From Streptomyces sp. LUP47B (GTDB lineage Bacteria > Actinomycetota > Actinomycetes > Streptomycetales > Streptomycetaceae), in NCBI RefSeq assembly GCF_001746295.1, contig NZ_MJAH01000003.1, positions 616,575 through 680,574 on the forward strand: a DNA stretch of 64,000 nucleotides, given 5' to 3'. Position numbers and translations under genes: made by a program. Shown one piece after another: positions 17,516 to 26,341 of this stretch. The number at the start of each line of letters is the position of its first letter. The stretch's first letter is position 1. Under the pieces are notes generated by a model, which saw only the letters and a program-made list of their open reading frames with translations, was not told where the DNA came from and searched no databases.

Positions 17516-19017
17516 GCGACCCCGTGAGCAACGCCGTGCGCAGAGAACTCGACGACCCGTCGCTGCTGAAGAGCGCCGCGTACGTCGACGGCACCTGGAT
17601 CACCACCGACGTCACCCTCGCCGTACACAACCCGTCCACCGGAGACCTGCTGGCCGAAGTGCCGCTCCTCGACCGGGAGCGGACCACCGCGGCGATCGAG
17701 GCGGCGCACCGCGCCCTTCCGGCCTGGCGAGCACGCCCGGCCAAGGAGCGGTCCCGGCTCCTGCGGCGCTGGTTCGACCTGGTCACCGAGCATGCGCAGG
17801 ACCTCGCCCGGCTGATCGTGCTCGAGGAGGGCAAGCCGTATGCGGAGGCCGTCGGCGAGGTCGCGTACGCGGCGTCGTTCCTGGAGTGGTTCGCCGAGGA
17901 GGCCAAGCGTATCCGGGGTGACGTCATGGAGGCGCCGGAGGCCTCGCGCAGGATCGTCGTCCTGAAGGAGCCCGTCGGTGTGTGCGCGGCGATCACCCCG
18001 TGGAACTTCCCCGCGGCGATGATCACCCGCAAGGCGGGGCCCGCGCTCGCCGCGGGCTGCACGATGGTCCTCAAGCCCGCCGAGCAGACCCCGTTGACCG
18101 CCCTGGCGCTCGCCGAACTCGCCGACCGGGCGGGCATCCCGGCGGGCGTGTTCAACGTGGTCACCGGCGATCCGCGCGAGATCGGCCCCGAGCTGACGGG
18201 CAACCCACTGGTACGCAAGATCACCTTCACGGGTTCCACCGAGGTCGGCCGGCTGCTGCTGGCCCAGGCGGCGCAGACCGTGAAGAAGACATCGATGGAA
18301 CTCGGCGGCAACGCCCCCGTCCTCGTCTTCGACGACGCCGACCTCGACGAGGCGGTCGAGGGCCTGATCGCCACCAAGTACCGCAACACCGGCCAGGCGT
18401 GCATCAGCGCCAACCGCGTCTACGTACAGGACGGAATCCACGACGCGTTCGCGAAGAGACTCGCCGAACGGGTCGGCGCTCTTGCCGTCGGTGACGGCTT
18501 CGACGAGGGCGTCCAACAGGGCCCGCTCATCGACGAGGACGCGGTGGCCAAGGTGGAATCCCACGTCGCCGACGCCGTCGCCCACGGGGCCGTGATCCTG
18601 CACGGCGGCAGGCGCCACGCGCGTGGCGGCCTCTTCTACGAGCCGACCGTGCTGACCGGCGTCACCGCCGAGATGGCCGTCACCCGCGAGGAGACCTTCG
18701 GACCGGTGACGCCGTTGGTGCGGTTCACCCACGAGAGCGACGCGGTGCGCATGGCCAACGACACCGAATTCGGCCTGGCCGCCTACCTGTTCGCCAAGGA
18801 CGCCGAGCGCATCTGGCGCGTCGCCGCCGCCCTGGAGGCGGGCATGGTCGGCATCAACACCGGCCTGATCTCCAACGAGACAGCCCCGTTCGGCGGGGTC
18901 AAGCAGTCCGGCGTCGGCCGCGAGGGCTCGGTCTACGGCCTCGACGAGTTCCTGGAGCTCAAGTACCTCGCCTGGGAAGGCGCGAAGACCCCCACCTCCG
19001 CCCCCGAACCCAGCTGA
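17512..19017 (+). CDS. NAD(P)-dependent aldehyde dehydrogenase (succinate-semialdehyde type)
   Basis: A 501-residue ALDH. The catalytic glutamate is E263 in SMELGGNAP and the nucleophile is C297 in TGQACISANR; ITPWNFPAAMI and GFTGSTEVG-like ITFTGSTEVGR mark the cofactor site. Closest overall to succinate-semialdehyde dehydrogenases (GabD), where YEPTVL and SNETAPFGGVKQSG are also found. It would oxidise a semialdehyde from ring cleavage or from the aldolase step. The GTG at 17512 overlaps the previous stop; a GTG at 17524 is an equally coupled alternative. Confidence 0.88.
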   Translation: MSDPVSNAVRRELDDPSLLKSAAYVDGTWITTDVTLAVHNPSTGDLLAEVPLLDRERTTAAIEAAHRALPAWRARPAKERSRLLRRWFDLVTEHAQDLARLIVLEEGKPYAEAVGEVAYAASFLEWFAEEAKRIRGDVMEAPEASRRIVVLKEPVGVCAAITPWNFPAAMITRKAGPALAAGCTMVLKPAEQTPLTALALAELADRAGIPAGVFNVVTGDPREIGPELTGNPLVRKITFTGSTEVGRLLLAQAAQTVKKTSMELGGNAPVLVFDDADLDEAVEGLIATKYRNTGQACISANRVYVQDGIHDAFAKRLAERVGALAVGDGFDEGVQQGPLIDEDAVAKVESHVADAVAHGAVILHGGRRHARGGLFYEPTVLTGVTAEMAVTREETFGPVTPLVRFTHESDAVRMANDTEFGLAAYLFAKDAERIWRVAAALEAGMVGINTGLISNETAPFGGVKQSGVGREGSVYGLDEFLELKYLAWEGAKTPTSAPEPS

Positions 19018-19038
19018 TCACCCCACAAGGAGCACACC

Positions 19039-20058
19039 ATGGCCCGCTACACCCGCGCCGAAGCCCGCGACTGGGCGCGCGAGAATCTCGTCGGCGTCGT
19101 CAACTGCACGATCCCGTCCTTCACGGCCGACCTGACGGCGATCAACGAGAAGGCGATCCGCCACGACACCCGCCTCGCCATCGAGCACGGCTTCATGGGC
19201 ACCCTCGGTGTCTCGGAGGTCTCCATCCAGCTCCCCGAGTACCTGGACTTCCTGCGCATCATCAAGGACGAGGCGGGCGAGAGGCTGCTGCTCACCCACC
19301 ACGCCAGCTGGAACAACCTGGAGCAGAACATCGAGGCCGTGAAGGGCGCGGAGGAGGCTGGCGCCGAACTGGTGCTGCTGTCGTACCCGCCGAACTTCTA
19401 CCCCGAGTCCGAGCAGGAGATCTACGACTACACCAAGGCCGTCTGCGACGCGACGAACCTCGGCGTCATGCTCTTCCCGATGTACCTGTGGGGCTTCAGT
19501 CCGCGCATCCACCCCTCCGACATCCCCGTGCGCCTGATCCGGCGCCTGCTCGACGACTGCCCCAACATCGTCGCCATCAAGGCCGAGGGCGGCTTCCCCA
19601 GCATCCAGAGCGTCATCGAGTGCCACCGTCACTTCGGTGACGAGGTCGTCATCTCGATGCCCATCGAGGGGGAGTTGATCCCGCTGTCGCAGATCATGCC
19701 GCTCCAGTTCTCCGCCACCAGTGACCACGAGTACTACGGCCCGATGATCCCGCGCGTCTTCCAGCTCCTGCGGGAGGGCAAGTACGACGACGCCGCCGAC
19801 ATCTACTGGCAGCTCCACCCGGCCCGCAAGATCAAGGGGGGCCTCGCTCCGGCCCTGCACGGCGGCGCATTCATCAACCGCCAGGCGTGGAAGTTCCAGG
19901 GCTGGCTCCAGGGTTACAACGGCGGCCCGCTGCGCATGCCGACCCAGCGCATCCACGACGCCCAGATGAACGCCCTGCGCAAGGGCCTCGTCGACGCCGG
20001 CCTCGAACCGAGCATGGACCCGTTCCGCGAGTTCTTCATCGGCCGCAACCCGGCCTGA
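19039..20058 (+). CDS. Dihydrodipicolinate synthase family lyase/aldolase
   Basis: A 339-residue DapA-superfamily TIM barrel. The Schiff-base lysine is K181 in NIVAIKAEGG, and Y149 in LFPMYLWGF may match the catalytic tyrosine. It is longer than true DapA (about 290) and lacks the early GG(T/S)GE motif of that family, so lysine synthesis is unlikely. Relatives include hydratase-aldolases such as NahE that release pyruvate from aromatic side chains. As last gene of the operon it may give pyruvate plus an aldehyde for the neighbouring dehydrogenase. An AAGGAG site precedes the ATG. Confidence 0.78.
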   Translation: MARYTRAEARDWARENLVGVVNCTIPSFTADLTAINEKAIRHDTRLAIEHGFMGTLGVSEVSIQLPEYLDFLRIIKDEAGERLLLTHHASWNNLEQNIEAVKGAEEAGAELVLLSYPPNFYPESEQEIYDYTKAVCDATNLGVMLFPMYLWGFSPRIHPSDIPVRLIRRLLDDCPNIVAIKAEGGFPSIQSVIECHRHFGDEVVISMPIEGELIPLSQIMPLQFSATSDHEYYGPMIPRVFQLLREGKYDDAADIYWQLHPARKIKGGLAPALHGGAFINRQAWKFQGWLQGYNGGPLRMPTQRIHDAQMNALRKGLVDAGLEPSMDPFREFFIGRNPA

Positions 20059-20120
20059 GCCGCCCGAGGTTGCCGTGCGCCCGCCGCGAGGTGATTGACC
20101 TGAGGTCTGCGGCGGACGTC

Positions 20121-20139
20121 CCCTCCGGTGTCCGGAGGG
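20121..20139 (+). terminator. Hairpin terminator candidate after the catabolic operon
   Basis: CCCTCCGG (20121-20128) pairs perfectly with CCGGAGGG (20132-20139) over a 3-base loop, 62 bases past the aldolase stop. No T-run follows, which is usual in Streptomyces. Confidence 0.55.
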
Positions 20140-20338
20140 AGCGAGGCGCACCTGCGTGAACGTGAGCTTTACCTGACGGTCGCCCTGTTGACCGTTTCCG
20201 TCGACGGGCGGCTGTCTCCCGGAGGGCAGAGTCCGGGCTCCTCGTGGTCGCACGGGGACTGGGCCGCGGTGACAAAGAAGACCGCCGGCACTATCACGCC
20301 GCCGGGCTTGAGCCGTTGGACAGAACAGCTCGCCGTTC

Positions 20339-20710
20339 ATGCGCCGACCGCGGCTGTCAGCCGTCGACCTCGAGCACGTGACCATCGGCTACGTCCGCTT
20401 CGGTCGTCTGGAGCAGGGCCCAACTGGACCGCGGGGGCGGCCATGGACCAGCAGCTGCTTCAGCGCAGCCTGATCTCCGGCCTGCTGCCGGCCCACGCCC
20501 ATTTCTACAGCTACACACTGACGCAGGCCGCGCCAGGCCGCTCTGCCGCGCTCGTTCCGCAGGGTGGCGGAGGCGATCCAGGCCGCCCCCGAGCGTCCCC
20601 ACACCCTGCCGGAACTGGCCGACCTGTCCGACCTGTCCGACCTGACCGGTCAGGTCGGCCTCGGCGCGCGCGGACTGCAGTACGAGTTCCTTGCAGCAGG
20701 CGCGGCTTGA
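20339..20710 (+). pseudogene. AraC-family regulator pseudogene, frameshifted and internally deleted
   Basis: Three pieces of one AraC-type regulator lie in order but in three different frames. Frame one (20339-20473) has DLEHVTIGYVRFG of the AraC-binding-like N-terminal domain. Frame two (from 20443) has LLQRSLISGLLPAHAHFY, the linker helix. Frame three (to 20710) has RRVAEAIQAAPERPHTLPEL and then RGLQYEF, the first part of the DNA-binding domain. Most of the sensor domain and the second helix-turn-helix are gone, so it cannot work. It sits between the two catabolic operons and may be a lost regulator of either. Confidence 0.6.
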
Positions 20711-20791
20711 CCGGATTCACCAGGAGGGAGCCGTGGTCAGCTTCCTTCACGTATCAGGGACACGTCGGTGGTGATCCGCCAGGCAGGCGTA

Positions 20792-21946
20792 TCAGGAGGA
20801 GTGGCCGAGGACGGGACGATGCCGGGGCGTGCGAGCGTCGGGTACTCCGGCTCCGAGCCGCTTGAGTTTGATGACGGGGAGGCGGTGATTGACCGCGACG
20901 GCTGTGGCCGTGCCTCCGTCATTCCGCCACCTCAGCAGCGCACTGCGGTCGTTCACCGAGCCCGCGAGGACTTCGGGGGTCCCGGTCAGGGGCAGTTCGC
21001 CGCTGATCTTGATGTCGAGTCCGGACTGCTCGGTCCAGAAGTACGGGTCCGGTCGGTAGGACCGGGCCGACGCGCCGTGCAGCAGGCCGGCCGCGGCCAC
21101 CCGGCCCTGCTCGACCGCGTTGGTCCAGTGCGGAGTCCGGCGTCCCTGCCGGGACACGACGTCCCCGGCGGCCACCACGCCCGGCGCGACACGGCAGCAC
21201 GCGTCGGCGACGAGGCCGCCGCCGGCGTCCAGGGGCAGGCCGGAGTCCTTCAGCCACTCGGTGTTCGGTACGTCTCCGACCGCGCACACGATCACGTCGG
21301 CCTCCAGGACCGACTCGCCACAGCGCACGCGGTGTTCACCCAGGACGTCGACGCCGTCCGGCGCGACCCGGACACGTATGCCGTGATCCCGCGCGGCCGT
21401 GACGGCGAGATCGGCCAGCCAGGGTCCGAGGAGCCTGAGCAACGGCGGGACGAGGTCGACCACCGTGACGTCCAGGCCCAGGGCGCGGCAGGTCGTGGCG
21501 ATCTCCATGCCGAGGAATCCGCCGCCCAGCACGATCGCACTTCGGGCGACGGCAAGCCGGGAAGCGAGGGCCGAAGCGTCGTCCAGGGTGCGCAGCGCCA
21601 GATCGTCGCGGCCGGTCAGGCGACGGGCCCGGGCGCCGGTGGCGACGACCAGCCCGTCGTACGGCACCCGGGTGCCGTCGGTCAGTGTCACCGCACGACC
21701 GTGAACGTCCAGTCGTACGGCCCGTGCCTTGGGGCGGAAGTCGATGCCCTCGGCCGGAGGGGGAAGCAGGGCCGATTCCACGGGTTCCCGGCCGGCGAGG
21801 ACGCCCTTGGACAGCGGGACCCGCGAGTAGGGCGGGTGAGGTTCGTCGGACAGGACGGTCACCTGTCCGTCGAACCCCTCTGCCAGCAGGCTCTCCGCTG
21901 CCGTCAGCGCGGCAATGGACCCGCCGACCACGACGATCCGCTTCAC
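20792..21946 (-). CDS. FAD-dependent ferredoxin reductase for the P450
   Basis: A 384-residue pyridine-nucleotide-disulfide oxidoreductase without redox cysteines, as in PdR/BphA4-type ferredoxin reductases. It has the FAD site IVVVGGSIAALTAAESL, the NAD site AIVLGGGFLGMEIATT, and VVAAGDVVS near the flavin ring. SRVPLSKGVLAG is the typical N-terminal active-site segment. It passes electrons from NAD(P)H to the [3Fe-4S] ferredoxin encoded just upstream, whose stop overlaps its ATG by four bases. The three-gene order P450, ferredoxin, reductase forms a complete class I system. Confidence 0.88.
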   Translation of the reverse strand: MKRIVVVGGSIAALTAAESLLAEGFDGQVTVLSDEPHPPYSRVPLSKGVLAGREPVESALLPPPAEGIDFRPKARAVRLDVHGRAVTLTDGTRVPYDGLVVATGARARRLTGRDDLALRTLDDASALASRLAVARSAIVLGGGFLGMEIATTCRALGLDVTVVDLVPPLLRLLGPWLADLAVTAARDHGIRVRVAPDGVDVLGEHRVRCGESVLEADVIVCAVGDVPNTEWLKDSGLPLDAGGGLVADACCRVAPGVVAAGDVVSRQGRRTPHWTNAVEQGRVAAAGLLHGASARSYRPDPYFWTEQSGLDIKISGELPLTGTPEVLAGSVNDRSALLRWRNDGGTATAVAVNHRLPVIKLKRLGAGVPDARTPRHRPVLGHSS

Positions 21947-22137
21947 GACTGGACCTTCAGGGCCGCGACTGGGCAGACCCGTACGGCGGCGGCGACGGTG
22001 CTCTCGTGCTCAGGGGCCACCTCCTCGTGGGTCAGGTGCAGTTCGCCCTCGTCGTCGAGCCGGAACACGTCGGGCGCGGTCTGCTCACACAGCCCGTGGC
22101 CCTCGCAACGGTCGAAGTCCACCACGATCCTCGACAT
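21943..22137 (-). CDS. [3Fe-4S]/[4Fe-4S] ferredoxin, 64 aa
   Basis: A 64-residue single-cluster ferredoxin with CEGHGLC (C11, C17) and a third cysteine in VCPVAAL near residue 55. The cluster pattern has three cysteines with G or H where a fourth would stand, typical of actinomycete P450-linked 3Fe-4S ferredoxins. The remaining surface is acidic, as expected for docking to a P450. It starts one base after the P450 stop and overlaps the reductase start, so all three are coupled. Confidence 0.9.
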   Translation of the reverse strand: MSRIVVDFDRCEGHGLCEQTAPDVFRLDDEGELHLTHEEVAPEHESTVAAAVRVCPVAALKVQS

Positions 22138-22138
22138 C

Positions 22139-23335
22139 TCACTTCCCTTCCGCGCGTACCGTGACGGGGAGCGAGGCCAGGCCCCTGATCACGTTGTTGA
22201 GCTTGCGGACCGGCTCGCCCGCGAGCTCGATCGACGACGTGTGCCGCACCAGCGCGCCGAGCACCGCCTGCGCCTCCACACGGGCCAGCCCCTGGCCGGC
22301 GCAGCCGTGGACGCCGTAGCCGAAACCGACGTGGTCGACCGGGTTGCGGCGGACGAGAAACTCCTCGGGGCGCTCCCACTTGCGTTCGTCCCGGTTGGCC
22401 GAGGCCCAGGACAGCAGGACTTTGGTGTCGGCGGGGATGGTGATGCCCTCGATGTCCACCGGCTGGGTGGTGCGCCGGAAGAAGCCCTGTGCGGGCGACT
22501 CCAGCCGCAGCGACTCCTCGAACGCCGGTCCGAGGAGCGCCGGGTCCGCGCGTACCTCCTGGTATGCCTCGGGATGGCGGGCGAAGAGGAGGATCGTGTT
22601 GCCGATGCCGTTGATGGTGGTGTCCATGCTCGCGACCACGTAGGCGGACAGTAGGGGCACCACGGAGGTCGGCTCGATTTCTCCCCGGTCCGCGGCCTGG
22701 TAGACCGCGGCGGCCCAGCCGTCCGGGCGGAGGTTCTCCGGCACCATCACCGTGTTCAGATACTCGAACATCTGGCCGATGAAGGGGAGGGACGCCTGGG
22801 CGCGGGCGTTGAACGGGCCGAAGGTGTTGAACGCCGCGTCCGCGAACGACAGCAGCGGACCCCTTGCTTCCTCGGCGAGCCCGATCAGGTCGGCGACCAC
22901 GGTCACGGGGAACACCGCGGCAAGATCCGCCACGGCATCGAAATCACCCTTGGCCACGGCGCCGGCGACGAGGTCGTCCGCGAGCTCGGCGATCCGCGTC
23001 CGGAGCTTGGCAAGGGCTTTGGGGGCGAGCCTGTCGGACAGCACCGCCCGAAGCCGGGTGTGGTCCGGCGGGTTGCTGGCCAGCACGCTTCCCCTCATCG
23101 GGGCGTTGAACTGGTCCTCGTAGCCCACACCCTGCGCGGACGAGAACCGTTCGTGGTCGGCCAGGGCCGCGCGGACGTGGTCGTAGCGGGGGAGGACCCA
23201 TGCGTCGTACGTGGTCAGCCGTACCGCCGGGCCGGCTTCCCGAAGTCGGCGGAGAGCCGGGTACGGGTCGTGCAACGTCTCGTCGGCGAACAGGTCGACG
23301 TCGGAGGTGGGTACGGGCAAGGTCGCCTGCGTCAC
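22139..23335 (-). CDS. Cytochrome P450
   Basis: A 398-residue bacterial class I P450. The heme-ligand cysteine is C345 in FGYGVHGCAGQG; the K-helix ExxR is E274-R277. The I-helix oxygen-binding segment reads ASMDTT (235-240), with Ser in place of the usual Gly but the acid and Thr kept. Such (S/L)DTT forms occur in P450s acting on small aromatic acids and ethers. The GTG at 23335 follows AAAGGAGAG; the upstream 27 codons lack similarity. It likely performs a hydroxylation or O-demethylation feeding the neighbouring catabolic operon. Confidence 0.88.
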   Translation of the reverse strand: MTQATLPVPTSDVDLFADETLHDPYPALRRLREAGPAVRLTTYDAWVLPRYDHVRAALADHERFSSAQGVGYEDQFNAPMRGSVLASNPPDHTRLRAVLSDRLAPKALAKLRTRIAELADDLVAGAVAKGDFDAVADLAAVFPVTVVADLIGLAEEARGPLLSFADAAFNTFGPFNARAQASLPFIGQMFEYLNTVMVPENLRPDGWAAAVYQAADRGEIEPTSVVPLLSAYVVASMDTTINGIGNTILLFARHPEAYQEVRADPALLGPAFEESLRLESPAQGFFRRTTQPVDIEGITIPADTKVLLSWASANRDERKWERPEEFLVRRNPVDHVGFGYGVHGCAGQGLARVEAQAVLGALVRHTSSIELAGEPVRKLNNVIRGLASLPVTVRAEGK

Positions 23336-23376
23336 AGCGGACTCTCCTTTGAGTGGTGATGAGGCTGCGGAAAAAC

Positions 23377-23392
23377 CGTAGTACGCGCTACG
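23377..23392. promoter_or_regulatory. Operator candidate between P450 and TetR genes
   Basis: CGTAG-N6-CTACG is an inverted repeat 41 bases before the P450 start and 106 bases before the divergent TetR start. Position and form suit binding by the TetR dimer, which would repress both directions. Confidence 0.45.
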
Positions 23393-23498
23393 ATTAGCGG
23401 GAAGCATCCGACTCACGATGGGGCGCTGTCAATGGGCGCGGAGGGGTTTCCGCGGCCTATCGGCAAGCCGGATGCCGGCGATTCACGGGGAGAATGGC

Positions 23499-24152
23499 GT
23501 GGTGACATCCACGGACAGGAACAACGAGCTCGCGATACGTCCGCCGCGCCAGGAACGGACCCGGCAGGCATGGACCCGCATCCTCGAGGCGGGCGCCGCG
23601 ATCATCGAGGAGGGCGGGTACGAGGCTTTCACCATCGCGGCCGTCTGTGAGCGCGCCAAGGTCGCCCCACGGGCCATCTACGACCGTACGACCAGCAAGG
23701 AGGCGCTCTTCCTCGCCGTCTACGAGCACGGTCTCAGCCGCATCCGCGTCGACGAACAGGTCTTCGATCGCGAGGAGCGCTGGGCCGGCCTCGACGCGCA
23801 CACGCTGGTGGGCGAGGCCGTCGCCGAGTTCGCCGGGATCTTCGAGCGTCACGCGGCGTTCCTCAAGCCGATGGTGCTGCTCAGCGGAGCGCACGCGGAG
23901 GTCTACCGCCGGGCCCGTTCCTACACCGCGCAGATGGCGGACCGGTTCACCGCCGTGGTCCTCGGCGCCGCGCACGAGATCACACATCCCGACCCCGAAA
24001 CGGCGGTACGCCTCTGCTTCAGCACGGTCTTCGCCTCTCTCATGATGAGGGTCGGCTACGGCCCCGACTTCGCAGCTCCCGCCGCCGACACCGACGTGTT
24101 CGTCCGACACCTCACCCAGACAGCGGTGCGGTACCTGTTCGGCGGTGAGTGA
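23499..24152 (+). CDS. TetR-family transcriptional regulator of the P450 operon
   Basis: A 217-residue TetR protein. The DNA-binding region (about residues 15-60) has RQAWTRILEAGAAIIEEGG, FTIAAVCERAKVAPRAIYDR and a SKEALFLAVYEHG third helix end. The C-terminal domain is helical with no known ligand motif. GTG at 23499 (or the adjacent GTG at 23502) follows GGGGAGA. It is divergent from the P450 operon with a palindrome between, implying local repression relieved by the P450 substrate. Confidence 0.85.
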   Translation: MVTSTDRNNELAIRPPRQERTRQAWTRILEAGAAIIEEGGYEAFTIAAVCERAKVAPRAIYDRTTSKEALFLAVYEHGLSRIRVDEQVFDREERWAGLDAHTLVGEAVAEFAGIFERHAAFLKPMVLLSGAHAEVYRRARSYTAQMADRFTAVVLGAAHEITHPDPETAVRLCFSTVFASLMMRVGYGPDFAAPAADTDVFVRHLTQTAVRYLFGGE

Positions 24153-24211
24153 GCCGCGCGGCGACGGCATGGTTGCGACCTGCCGAGTCCGGCGGGGCCG
24201 GCAGGCGGGCA

Positions 24212-24237
24212 CGGTGTCCGCCCCGGTGGCGACACCG
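24212..24237. terminator. Hairpin between convergent TetR and SulP genes
   Basis: CGGTGTC (24212-24218) pairs with GACACCG (24231-24237), and the stem continues inward through GCC/GGC with one bulged C. It sits in the 307-base gap between two converging genes and may end both transcripts. The rest of this gap holds no gene I can see. Confidence 0.5.
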
Positions 24238-24459
24238 GCGAACGCCTGCCTCGCGTACCCGGGCGAGCGCGGGTTTTCCGGTCCGATAGGTATGTGATGA
24301 CTGGTCGGCGCCGACACAGCGCTCCGGACCGTGGGCGGGTCCCCGGCGAGCGGTCGACTTGCCGCTGCTTTGGCAGGGGGTCCGCTGGTCGTCACCTGTC
24401 GTTGTCGTGCTGGACCAGGGCTCGCCCCTGGCCGTGAAGCGCGTGGCGCTACCACCGAA

Positions 24460-26172
24460 CTACTGCTCGCGGCTCCACGTCCGGTAAGCAGTCACGGCCG
24501 TCGGGAGGGTCGGGAAGATCCGCTCGCTGCCGACGGTGCCCGCCAAACCGTACGCCGTCAGGTCGTCCAGCAGCTCCTGCTTGACGCGGGCGAGGGCGAA
24601 GACGATGCCGCGGTGCGTGAGCTCGCGGCGGAGTTCGTCGACCGCGTCCAGAGCGGTGATGTCGACCTCCACATTGGCCTCGGTATTGAGGACGAACCAG
24701 CGGACCGGTTCCCTCTGTTCGTCGACGGCGGCCAGGGCCCGGCGACGGAAGTTCTCGGCGTTGGCGAAGAAGAGAGGGGAGTCGTAGCGGTAGACGAGCA
24801 GGCCGGGGATGGTGCGGGCCTGCGGGTAGTCGTCGATGTCGTGCATGCCGGCCACGCCGGGTACCAGGCCCTCGACGGCGTCGTGCGGGCGGGCCACCCG
24901 GGTGAGCAGTTCGGCCACGGACAGACCGACGGCGACCAGCACGCCGTACAGGATGTCGAGCGCGAGAACCCCTGCCAGGCAGCCGAGCGCCAGGAGGAGT
25001 TCCCGGCGGCGGAAGGACGCCAGCCGTCGGAAGCCCGCCAGGTCGATCATGCGAACCGCCGCATAGACGACGAGCGCGCCGAGGACTGCCGTTGGCGTGC
25101 GGGACAGCAGGGGGCTCAGGAAGAGCAGGACCGACAGGACGGCCGCGCCGGCCACCAGCGAGTACCCCTGGCTGCGACCGCCGGCCGAGGAGGCCAGCGC
25201 GGTACGGCTGGCACTGCTGCTGACCGGGAAGCCGTGCAGCGTGCCCGCGCCGAGGTTGGCGGCGCCCATTGCGAGGAACTCCTGGTTGGGGTCGAGCCCG
25301 GATTCCCCTTCCTCGTGCTTGGTGAAGGCCCGCGCGGTGAGGATGAAATCCGTGTAGCCGACCAGGAGCACGCCCAAGGCGGGGAGCACCAGGTGCGGCA
25401 ACTCGGTCATGTCCGGCACGGCCACGGTGGGCAGGCCCGAGGGGACGTCACCGATCACCTTGATGCCGTAGCGGCCGTCGAGGTCGAAGACGGACACGGC
25501 GGCCGTGCCGAACACCACGGCGAGCAGGGGTCCGGGGACGGTGCGGAAGAAGTGGGCCACCGTGAAGAGGACCGCGAGCGCTGCGACGGCGAACAACAGC
25601 GTGGCCAGGTGAAGCCGCGACAAGTGCCCTGCAAACGACCAGAGTTGGGGGAAGAAGGCTGAGCCCGTCGTCCGGACACCGGTGAGTTTGGGGAGCTGGT
25701 CCACGATCATGATCAGTGCGACGCCCGCCAGATACCCGATCAGCACCGGCCGGGACAACAGGTCCGCGACGAAGCCGAGGCGCGCCGCCCAGGCCACCAC
25801 ACACAACAGGCCGACCGCGATCGCGAGCGTGGCCGCCAGCGTCGCGTAGTGCGCCGGATCTCCGGCGGCCAACGGACCGACCACTGTCGCCGTCATCAGC
25901 GCGGTCGTCGACTCGGGGCCGACCGACAGAAGGCGGGAGGAGCCCAGCAGGGCGTACAGGGCGAAGGCGGGCAGGATGGCCCACAGTCCTGCGACCGGCG
26001 GCAGGCCGGCCACGCCCGCGTACGCCATCACCTGGGGCACGGCATAAGCGGCCACCGTCACCCCGGCCAGGACGTCGCCCTTCAGCCACGAGCGCCGATA
26101 GCCGAGCAGCGCGGCGAGCCCGGGGACGAGCCGGCGCCACATCGGAGCACTGCCGACCGAACTCTGGGACAT
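24460..26172 (-). CDS. SulP-family anion transporter with STAS domain
   Basis: A 570-residue membrane protein. Residues about 15-420 form the SulP core with VTVAAYAVPQVMAYAGVAGLPP and GPESTTALM, the anion-site region. The C-terminal 130 residues are a STAS domain (LLVYRYDSPLFFANAENF ... LNTEANVEVDITALD). Members carry sulfate, bicarbonate or dicarboxylates; actinobacterial STAS-type members are often bicarbonate or sulfate carriers. AGGAGGATC precedes the ATG at 26172. A GGGCC-N4-GGCCC box lies 72 bases upstream, shared with the divergent stress-protein gene, so it may belong to the dormancy regulon. Confidence 0.85.
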   Translation of the reverse strand: MSQSSVGSAPMWRRLVPGLAALLGYRRSWLKGDVLAGVTVAAYAVPQVMAYAGVAGLPPVAGLWAILPAFALYALLGSSRLLSVGPESTTALMTATVVGPLAAGDPAHYATLAATLAIAVGLLCVVAWAARLGFVADLLSRPVLIGYLAGVALIMIVDQLPKLTGVRTTGSAFFPQLWSFAGHLSRLHLATLLFAVAALAVLFTVAHFFRTVPGPLLAVVFGTAAVSVFDLDGRYGIKVIGDVPSGLPTVAVPDMTELPHLVLPALGVLLVGYTDFILTARAFTKHEEGESGLDPNQEFLAMGAANLGAGTLHGFPVSSSASRTALASSAGGRSQGYSLVAGAAVLSVLLFLSPLLSRTPTAVLGALVVYAAVRMIDLAGFRRLASFRRRELLLALGCLAGVLALDILYGVLVAVGLSVAELLTRVARPHDAVEGLVPGVAGMHDIDDYPQARTIPGLLVYRYDSPLFFANAENFRRRALAAVDEQREPVRWFVLNTEANVEVDITALDAVDELRRELTHRGIVFALARVKQELLDDLTAYGLAGTVGSERIFPTLPTAVTAYRTWSREQ

Positions 26173-26244
26173 GATCCTCCTCGGGCCGAAGGGTCTCATG
26201 ATTCTCCGGGCCGCTGGATGGCCGGGAGATGCCGAACGGCCATG

Positions 26245-26258
26245 GGGCCGGTCGGCCC
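26245..26258. promoter_or_regulatory. GGGCC-N4-GGCCC box (OsdR/DosR-type site candidate)
   Basis: GGGCCGGTCGGCCC, with an extra G/C pair on each side. It lies 83 bases before the universal stress protein start and 72 bases before the divergent SulP start, so one dimer could act on both. Confidence 0.6.
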
Positions 26259-26341
26259 CCGACCGGGGACCTGCGGTCTCTGCACCCCGTCTCATCTCGT
26301 CGCCACCCTGGAGTCGGAAAGCCGACCAGGAGGTGGACACC

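Noticed and set aside
19039..20058. Lysine-biosynthesis dapA
   Set aside because: Longer than DapA, lacks the early DapA motifs and sits in a catabolic operon; assigned to the aldolase/hydratase branch instead.
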